Assembly: GCF_009695875.1 (NCBI RefSeq)
Contig: NZ_VUNC01000001.1
Location: 186,001-250,000, forward strand
Reading direction: 5' to 3'
Length of the DNA stretch: 64,000 nt
From: Olsenella porci
GTDB lineage: Bacteria; Actinomycetota; Coriobacteriia; Coriobacteriales; Atopobiaceae
Shown: positions 58,174 to 64,000 of the stretch, in pieces
Numbering within the stretch: the first letter of the stretch is position 1
How the letters are laid out: the number at the start of each line of letters is the position of its first letter
Translations under genes and position numbers: made by a program
The notes under the pieces: model-generated
Told to the model about the DNA's origin: nothing
What the model saw: the letters and a program-made list of their open reading frames with translations, nothing else
The model's database searches: none

Positions 58174-59493
58174 ATGGCATTCGAACTCAACCCCGACTTC
58201 GCCAAGGACCCCGAGAAGCACTTCAACACCCTGCAGGTTCACGCCGGCTGGGCACCCGACCCCACCACCGGCTCCGCCGCGCTGCCCGTCTACGCCTCCG
58301 CTGCGTTCGAGTTCAAGGACGCCGAGGACGGTGCCGCCAAGTTCGCGCTCACCCGTCCGGGCAACGTGTACGGTCGCCTTACCAACACCACCACCGATGC
58401 CGTCGCGGCACGCATCGCCGCGGTCGAGGGTGGCACGGGCGCCGTTGCCGTTGCCTCCGGCCACGCGGCCGAGATCCTCGCCCTTACCAACTTGGTTGGC
58501 GCTGGCGACGAGATCGTCGCTTCCGACTCCCTGTACGGCGGCACCTGGAACATCTTCCTGCACACCCTTGGTGACCTCGGCGTCAAGACCACCTTCGTCG
58601 AGAACAACGACATCGACGCCTTCGTTGCGGCCACCACGCCCAAGACCAAGCTTTGGTACGTCGAGACCATCGGCAACCCCCTCGTAGACGTGGCCGACGT
58701 TCCGGCAATCGTCGAGGCGGCCAACTCCCTGCAGTCCCCCGTTCCCGTGTTCGTGGACAACACCTTCGCGACCCCGTACCTGTATCGTCCGGCAGAGGAT
58801 GGTGCGGCAGTCGTGATTGAGTCTCTCACCAAGTGGATCGGTGGGCACGGCGCGACCCTGGGCGGCGCCGTCGTCGACACGGGCAAGTTCGACTGGAAGC
58901 AGGATCCCGAGAAGTGGTCCACGCTTGCCAAGCCCGACCCCTCCTACCATGGCCTGGTCTTTGCGGATGCCGCGCCCGCCGCGCCCTTCGCCACGCGCGT
59001 CCTGGCAAACAAGCTGCGTGACTTTGGTCCGACCCTCTCGCCCTATGCGGCGCAGCTCATCGGCCTTGGCATTGAGGACCTCTCACTCCGCGTCCAGCGC
59101 CACTCCGACAACGCCCTTGCCGTCGCCAAGTACCTCCAGGACAACCCCAAGGTCAGCTGGGTCCGCTACTCCGGCCTTGAGGGAGACCCCTCGCACGAGG
59201 TCGCGTCGCGCATCCTCAAGCATGGCTTTGGCGGCGTGGTGGTCTTTGGCGTAAAGGGCGGCCGCGAGGCGGGTCTCAACGTCGTCAACAACGTCAAGCT
59301 GTTCACGCACCTCGCCAACGTGGGCGACGCAAAGTCCCTCATCATCCACCCTGCCTCCACCACCCACTCGCAGCTGACCCCCGAGCAGCTGAAGGCGGCG
59401 CACCTCTCCGAGGACCTCATTCGCCTCTCCATTGGCATCGAGGACGTGGATGACATCATTGCCGACCTCGACCAGGCGCTGGCCAAGGCGTAG
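58174..59493 (+). CDS. metY: O-acetylhomoserine sulfhydrylase
   Basis: A 439-residue PLP enzyme of the Cys/Met metabolism family that makes homocysteine from O-acetylhomoserine and sulfide. The PLP lysine is Lys220 in ESLTKWIGGHG, the conserved VDNTFATPYLYRP segment binds the cofactor, and the C-terminal LIIHPASTTHSQL is the usual substrate pocket. The length fits MetY, longer than MetB or MetC. ATG 58174 follows AAAGGAGA. It stands alone, behind a promoter with an inverted repeat and a structured leader, and ends in a terminator. Confidence 0.94.
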   Translation: MAFELNPDFAKDPEKHFNTLQVHAGWAPDPTTGSAALPVYASAAFEFKDAEDGAAKFALTRPGNVYGRLTNTTTDAVAARIAAVEGGTGAVAVASGHAAEILALTNLVGAGDEIVASDSLYGGTWNIFLHTLGDLGVKTTFVENNDIDAFVAATTPKTKLWYVETIGNPLVDVADVPAIVEAANSLQSPVPVFVDNTFATPYLYRPAEDGAAVVIESLTKWIGGHGATLGGAVVDTGKFDWKQDPEKWSTLAKPDPSYHGLVFADAAPAAPFATRVLANKLRDFGPTLSPYAAQLIGLGIEDLSLRVQRHSDNALAVAKYLQDNPKVSWVRYSGLEGDPSHEVASRILKHGFGGVVVFGVKGGREAGLNVVNNVKLFTHLANVGDAKSLIIHPASTTHSQLTPEQLKAAHLSEDLIRLSIGIEDVDDIIADLDQALAKA

Positions 59494-59522
59494 GAATCAC
59501 GCGACAAGAGCGACTCGTCCAT

Positions 59523-59555
59523 GGGGACGTCCGAGGGGTTTCGGGCGTCCCCTTT
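59523..59555 (+). terminator. Terminator after metY
   Basis: GGGGACG/CGTCCCC (59523-59529/59546-59552) with an inner CCGA/TCGG pair, then TTT. Confidence 0.75.
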
Positions 59556-59818
59556 GCGCGTCCGGGGAACTCGAGAGGGCTACTGAGTAGGAATTCAGGC
59601 GCCGCTCAGGAATTAAATATTTCGGTCGTGTTACAAGGTTGGCCCCAGTAAAATCTGCCCGTTTATGAAAAGTCAAACGAACAATCCCAGTGTCATTTGA
59701 TTGCCTATGCAAAAGAGGAAAGTTCCGTCCCCCGAAACAAAAAAAGCCAAGCTTTCGTTTAAGCCACTATTCAGATGTGGAATGTTCTATCTCTGATTGG
59801 CGAAGGGACGGGGAGTAC
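59556..59818. other. AT-rich upstream region of the LPQTG carboxypeptidase
   Basis: A 263-bp region, lower in GC than its surroundings, with several A- and T-runs. No gene or strong palindrome is seen. A frame open from 59690 lacks an RBS. The promoter of the carboxypeptidase should lie here. Confidence 0.5.
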
Positions 59819-62800
59819 ATGGCACAGAGGTGGACGCTAAGGATACTTGACGCAAAGTCCGCGCACCGAGCGTGGTCCAAGCGGCGGATGATGGTCGTGA
59901 TTGCTACCGCGGCAATCGCGGCGAGCGTCGCCGCGCCAGCAGTAGCCCGCGCAGAGGAGGTGCAGGCGCTGCCGGCGGAGCAGCCCGCGATAGTGGTGGC
60001 GGAGCAGGCGGCTCCGACCCCGGAAGCTGCGCCCGAGCAGCCGGCGGGGGCGGTCGTCCAGGAGGTGCCCGCAGGGGAGCCCTCGGCACCCGCAGACGTG
60101 ACGCCCGCAGAGGGGACCCAGAACCCCGCTGGATCGGCGCAGGGCGAGGACGACGCAGTGGCCCCTGCGGACGAGGCAAAGTCCGAGGAGACCCCCTCGG
60201 CGGGGGAGTCCGTGCAGACCGGCGAGGGTGCAGAAACGGCTGAGGAGCCCCAGGAGGCTGTCCCCTCCAAGCCCGCCCAGGGGGCGGAGGCGGCAGGCGA
60301 CAAGGTCGACGATGCCACTCAGGGCGAGACGCCCCAGCAGGTGGTTGACGCCAAGCTCGACGGCATCGAGTTCACGCGTACGGACGAGGGCTATGACCAG
60401 ACCACGGACCCCAAGATCTCGATGACCGAGAAGAGGGACTTCCAGGTTACCGTTGGGGTGGACGGCGTGGATGTGGACGCCCTGCAGAAGATGATCGACG
60501 AGGGGTCGGTGAAGTTCTCCCTCTCGCGCGACAAGGGCGCAATGGACCCCAAGACCTATCCCAAGCAGTATCTGGGAGGCGGACTCGAGGACTGGATGAC
60601 CGTCGCGGCGGTCGATAAGAGGAAGGGAGTCAACGCCCCGTCCATCCCGTTCTTCAGCAACGTGCTCATGAAGGCGGAGCTTGTCGACGGAAAGTCGAGC
60701 ATCGTCCTCAGGTTTGGCAACGAGCTGCTGTTTGGCGTCAATGGCATCGACGTGCGCGCACGCTCCCTCGTGCGCTCCGCGATGTACGACTACGTGGGCA
60801 CCTACAAGCTCGCCTGCACGCTTGCGAACGGCCAGACCGTTTCGACGGACGTGGAGCTGAGGCCCTACGACGAGTTTCACACGCAGGAAGAGATCGACGC
60901 CGCCCTGCCCAAGTTCGTGGAGGAGGCCCTGAAGAACGGAATCTACGCCAAGGTCGAGACCTTTGGCAAGTCCGCCGAGGGCCGCGACATGAAGGCGATC
61001 TTCGTCGCCGGGAGCGAGAGCGACCTCACCGACTACCAGAATCTGAAAAAGCTCATGGAGAGCAACCCCGCCGCCGTCCAAGAGCAGCTCAAGAGCGGGA
61101 AGCTGCAGTACAAGGTGCCCGTCTTCTACAGCAACGTCCATGCGGACGAGGTCGTTGCCGTTGACGCGGTCATGCAGTTCATCCGTGACCTCGTGGAGTG
61201 CGTGCCCATCGACTACACCCGCATCACCGGGTACACGGAGGCAGGTAAGGAGGAGCTCAAAAAGGAGATGGAGGCGGACGGCACCGTCTGGTCCGGCCTC
61301 TTCAAGGACGAGGTCACGGGCATTGGCTACATCCGCGGCAACGGCGGAGATGGCAACGGGGTCGAGCTTGGCGACAACAGGAGCAAGGGTGGCCACAACG
61401 ACGCCTCGTCGGACCTCTCGGATGCCGACTTTGACAAGTACTACACCAGCGTGCGCGAGAGCTTCAATCCCAAGGAGATCCTGAAGCACGTCTTCTTCAT
61501 CCTCGTGCCGAGCGAGAACGTGGACGCTCGCACGGACAACGTGCGCACCAACGGAAACGGCTTCGACCTCAACAGGGACAACACCTATCAGACTCAGCCC
61601 GAGACACAGGCGATGGCAGGGCTGATTGCCAAGTGGGACCCCATTTCGCTCCACGAGGTCCACGGGTATTACCAGCAGTTCCAGATCGAGCCGTGCTCCC
61701 CGGCCCATGACCCCAACAACGAGTACGACCTGTTCATCGACACCGCGCTGAAGCAGGGCGAGTACTTCGCGAGCACCGCCCTCGCCAACACGAAGACGAT
61801 CAACTCGGCGCAGATCCCCATCCGCGACTACCTCAAAAAACAGGACGACGGGTCGGTCGCCTGGGACGCACCCTTCGACGACATGTCCACGAGCTACACG
61901 CCCCAGTACGCGATGATGCACGGCACCAACGCGTACACGGTCGAGGTGCCGATTGGCAACAGTGACGCGCTTCACGCCCTGGAGTACGGCTTCATCGGCA
62001 ACGCGCAGTTCGTGATTAACAACAAGGACCGGATGTTCTGGAACATGCTTGAGCGGTTCCGCAGGGGCGTGGAGAACATCGACTCTCCTGACATCCGCAA
62101 GTACTACGTCAACCAGAAGGACGAGCCCGGTGCCGAGGCGGACATCTTCAGGCCGCAGGACAACGAGAACCACAACTTCTTCCCCGAGTACTACGTCATC
62201 CCCATGGACGCCCTCTCGCAGCAGGACCGTGCCGCTGCGGCCGAGACCGTTCAGTTCCTCCTCCACAACGGGGTGAGGGTCTCTCGCCTTACGCATGACG
62301 TCACGGTTGGAGGCAAGACCTACAAGGCAGGGGCCATCGTGGTCGACATGCACCAGGCAAAGAGGAACATGGCCAACTGCGCCCTGTATCCCAACCTCCT
62401 GATCAGCGACTGGACCCAGTACTCCCTCTACAGCGAGCCGCTCACCAACTTCTCGGCGCTGCGAGGCTACGACATGGACACCATCCGCAAGAAGGGCGCC
62501 TTTGCCAAGGAGTTCCTGGAGGACGTCACGGCGGTTCCCGACCCCAAGACCTACGTCCAGGGGTCTGGCCCGGTCACGATCATCCGCAACGACAGCCTCC
62601 AGTCCATCAGGGCGGTCAACGACCTCCTCAAGCAGGGCAAGAAGGTCGGCCTCATCAGGGAGGGTAGTCACGAGGGAAGCTATGTGGTCTCCACGGAGGA
62701 CTTCAACCTGGTGAAGGACAAGTACGTCCTCTATGCCATCCAGGGGAAGGCGACGCCCAAGGCGAGCACCATCCGCAACGACCTCAAGGTGTACGTGCCC

Positions 62801-63763
62801 AAGGCGTACACGGAGTTCGTCACGGACGCCGGTGGCAACGAGGTGGGCATGAGCGGCTACAACAACCGCCTCAACACCAATGGGAACTGGGACTTCTTCG
62901 CATTGGCGAAGCAGATGGGCTTCACACTGACCGATAACCTGGACGAGGCCACGATCATCGTGGGCAGCCAATACCCGTCTTCGGATGTGGCCGAGGAGAT
63001 TGCCAAGAAGATTGCCGAGGGTGTCCCCTACATCGGCTACACCTCCGATGCCCTGCAGTTCGTGAAGGACGCCGGGCTTGCCGACATCAGCTTCACGGGC
63101 GAGGACTGGGATTGGATGGGGTACGACGCGCTCGACACCGTCGTGTTCCCCGAGGACGACATCATCACGGCAACCTATCGCATTGAGGGCGACCGCATCA
63201 TGTACGGCTACGGCGGAAGCTACTTCGTCAGCATCCCGAAGGGTGCGAAGGTGCTCATCAGGACTACCGACGATCAGCCCATCGAGGGCTTCATGACAGC
63301 GGAGTTCCTCGAGAAGTACAAGGGTCAGATCCAGGCGATCAGCATCCTCGACGGCAAGGCCGACATGGTCCTCTTCGCCAACACCCTCACCAACAAGGCC
63401 CATCAGCAGGACGACTACCGCTACCTCACGGCATCCGTCTACAGCCGCTCCCTTGCAGGCGACTACGGCATCATTCCAGTGCCGGACGAGCCTGAGAAGC
63501 CGGCGGAGCCCGGCAACGCCGGAAGTGCGATCAAGCCGAGCGACAACTGGGCTCCCAGCGCGCCTGCTCCCGAGGACCGCGTGGAGCTCAACCGCGAGGG
63601 CGGCGTGAGCCTCCGCACCGCTGCCCAGCATCAGCGCGACTCCGTCCTCCCGCAGACCGGCGACTCCAGCCTGTCCGGCTCCGGCCTTGCGGCGATGGGA
63701 ATCGTCCTCCTCGCCTCCGGTGGCGCGATTGCCTTCTCGCGTCGGCAGGAGCACGACGAGTAG
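59819..63763 (+). CDS. LPQTG-anchored M14-family zinc carboxypeptidase
   Basis: A 1314-residue surface enzyme. The N-terminus (KSAHRAWSKRR then a hydrophobic signal helix ending AVARAEE) directs export. About 110 residues of Ala/Glu/Pro/Gln-rich spacer follow. The M14 domain has zinc and catalytic motifs: HADE near 441-444, FDLNRDN, LHEVHGYY near 612-617 and YTVEVPIG. A later part contains an IIVGSQYPSSDVAEEIAK region of a Rossmann-like domain. The end has LPQTGD (Leu1277), a hydrophobic helix and a basic tail, the sortase signal. ATG 59819 follows GGGGAG. It should trim C-terminal residues from proteins or peptides outside the cell. Confidence 0.93.
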   Translation: MAQRWTLRILDAKSAHRAWSKRRMMVVIATAAIAASVAAPAVARAEEVQALPAEQPAIVVAEQAAPTPEAAPEQPAGAVVQEVPAGEPSAPADVTPAEGTQNPAGSAQGEDDAVAPADEAKSEETPSAGESVQTGEGAETAEEPQEAVPSKPAQGAEAAGDKVDDATQGETPQQVVDAKLDGIEFTRTDEGYDQTTDPKISMTEKRDFQVTVGVDGVDVDALQKMIDEGSVKFSLSRDKGAMDPKTYPKQYLGGGLEDWMTVAAVDKRKGVNAPSIPFFSNVLMKAELVDGKSSIVLRFGNELLFGVNGIDVRARSLVRSAMYDYVGTYKLACTLANGQTVSTDVELRPYDEFHTQEEIDAALPKFVEEALKNGIYAKVETFGKSAEGRDMKAIFVAGSESDLTDYQNLKKLMESNPAAVQEQLKSGKLQYKVPVFYSNVHADEVVAVDAVMQFIRDLVECVPIDYTRITGYTEAGKEELKKEMEADGTVWSGLFKDEVTGIGYIRGNGGDGNGVELGDNRSKGGHNDASSDLSDADFDKYYTSVRESFNPKEILKHVFFILVPSENVDARTDNVRTNGNGFDLNRDNTYQTQPETQAMAGLIAKWDPISLHEVHGYYQQFQIEPCSPAHDPNNEYDLFIDTALKQGEYFASTALANTKTINSAQIPIRDYLKKQDDGSVAWDAPFDDMSTSYTPQYAMMHGTNAYTVEVPIGNSDALHALEYGFIGNAQFVINNKDRMFWNMLERFRRGVENIDSPDIRKYYVNQKDEPGAEADIFRPQDNENHNFFPEYYVIPMDALSQQDRAAAAETVQFLLHNGVRVSRLTHDVTVGGKTYKAGAIVVDMHQAKRNMANCALYPNLLISDWTQYSLYSEPLTNFSALRGYDMDTIRKKGAFAKEFLEDVTAVPDPKTYVQGSGPVTIIRNDSLQSIRAVNDLLKQGKKVGLIREGSHEGSYVVSTEDFNLVKDKYVLYAIQGKATPKASTIRNDLKVYVPKAYTEFVTDAGGNEVGMSGYNNRLNTNGNWDFFALAKQMGFTLTDNLDEATIIVGSQYPSSDVAEEIAKKIAEGVPYIGYTSDALQFVKDAGLADISFTGEDWDWMGYDALDTVVFPEDDIITATYRIEGDRIMYGYGGSYFVSIPKGAKVLIRTTDDQPIEGFMTAEFLEKYKGQIQAISILDGKADMVLFANTLTNKAHQQDDYRYLTASVYSRSLAGDYGIIPVPDEPEKPAEPGNAGSAIKPSDNWAPSAPAPEDRVELNREGGVSLRTAAQHQRDSVLPQTGDSSLSGSGLAAMGIVLLASGGAIAFSRRQEHDE

Positions 63764-63788
63764 TCCCAAAAGATCCTTGCTCTGAGCT

Positions 63789-63828
63789 GGGGCGGGGGCC
63801 CGAAGGTTCCCGGGTCCTCGCCCCTTGT
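63789..63828 (+). terminator. Hairpin after the LPQTG carboxypeptidase
   Basis: GGGGCGGGGGCCCG (63789-63802) pairs with CGGGTCCTCGCCCC (63811-63824) with mismatches. The tail TTGTGG is a poor T-run, so efficiency is uncertain. Confidence 0.5.
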
Positions 63829-63863
63829 GGTTGGTGCATCAATTTGACGACATGGGAGGAAGC

Positions 63864-64000
63864 ATGGAGAAGAAGTGGACCCTCAAGGTGCTCGATGCAA
63901 AGTCGGCACACCGCGCCTGGTCGAAGAGGAGGACGCTCGTCGCAATCGTCGCTGCGGCAATCGCGGCGAGCGTCGCCGCGCCAGCAGTAGCCCGCGCAGA
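63864..64000 (+). CDS. Start of a second surface protein with the same signal peptide (3' end outside window)
   Basis: ATG 63864 follows GGAGGAAGC. The 45 visible codons read KKWTLKVLDAKSAHRAWSK and then a hydrophobic signal core ending AVARA, nearly identical to the preceding gene's signal peptide. The last 47 bases of the window are identical to 59909-59955. It is probably a paralogous LPXTG protein; only the signal peptide is visible. Confidence 0.85.
   Translation, partial: MEKKWTLKVLDAKSAHRAWSKRRTLVAIVAAAIAASVAAPAVARA

Noticed and set aside
59837-63769. A 1310-codon minus-strand frame opposite the LPQTG carboxypeptidase
   Set aside because: Shadow of a GC-rich coding strand. The plus-strand protein has clear catalytic and sorting motifs; the minus frame has none and no RBS.

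Overview
The window is about 64 kb of high-GC DNA (by eye roughly 60-65%), densely coded on both strands, with no phage, insertion sequence or CRISPR array that I can see. The gene content points to an actinobacterium of the class Coriobacteriia, most like the Olsenella/Atopobium group. The signs are an actinobacterial FHA/phosphatase/SEDS/PASTA-kinase cell-wall operon, anaerobic-fermenter genes (carbamate kinase, rubrerythrin), secreted proteins ending in DUF5648-type repeats, and an LPXTG-anchored carboxypeptidase. The genus is inference from protein families; there is no rRNA in the window.

Layout. 1-5 kb: the end of an unknown exported-type protein, an OmpR/HisKA two-component pair, purC, a small membrane protein and tRNA-Arg(CCU). 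5.3-15 kb, minus strand: one tightly packed operon of six genes (membrane Ser/Thr kinase, FhaA-like, FhaB-like, PP2C phosphatase, a SEDS glycosyltransferase fused to a class B penicillin-binding protein, and a PASTA kinase), which together would couple peptidoglycan synthesis to phosphorylation signalling. 15-18 kb: tRNA-Leu, serS, an orphan gene with a LexA-like SOS box, tRNA-Arg(ACG) and tRNA-Ser(GCU). 18-35 kb: housekeeping and signalling genes (gluQ, arcC, a GNAT enzyme, a YitT protein, queT, a glycosyltransferase, a LytS/LytR pair, a phosphodiesterase, an NTF2-LytTR regulator, a sortase, a PAP2 phosphatase, trxA, a UDG-like protein, pgi) and the AmmeMemoRadiSam pair.

36-42 kb: two secreted peptidases, family C69 and family M6, sharing a C-terminal repeat module, then adenine deaminase. 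43.5-45.3 kb: a poorly coding stretch with a repeated motif, then a DUF2798-like membrane gene and a divergent MFS transporter, both with structured leaders. 46.6-57.9 kb: SRP RNA, a DedA protein, a GH3 glycosidase, the dnaX-ybaB-recR cluster, an unknown membrane protein, tRNA-Asp, a HAD hydrolase, an Rrf2 regulator, a MutY-like glycosylase and rubrerythrin. 58-64 kb: metY behind a leader with two competing hairpins and a small upstream ORF, a very large LPQTG carboxypeptidase, and the start of a second protein with the same signal peptide.

The most interesting points are the SEDS-PBP fusion, the SOS-box orphan, the leaders of metY, queT and the MFS gene, the shared export and wall-attachment modules of the secreted peptidases, and the compact AmmeMemoRadiSam locus. 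Functions are assigned from motifs read by eye. No database search, folding program or expression data was available.
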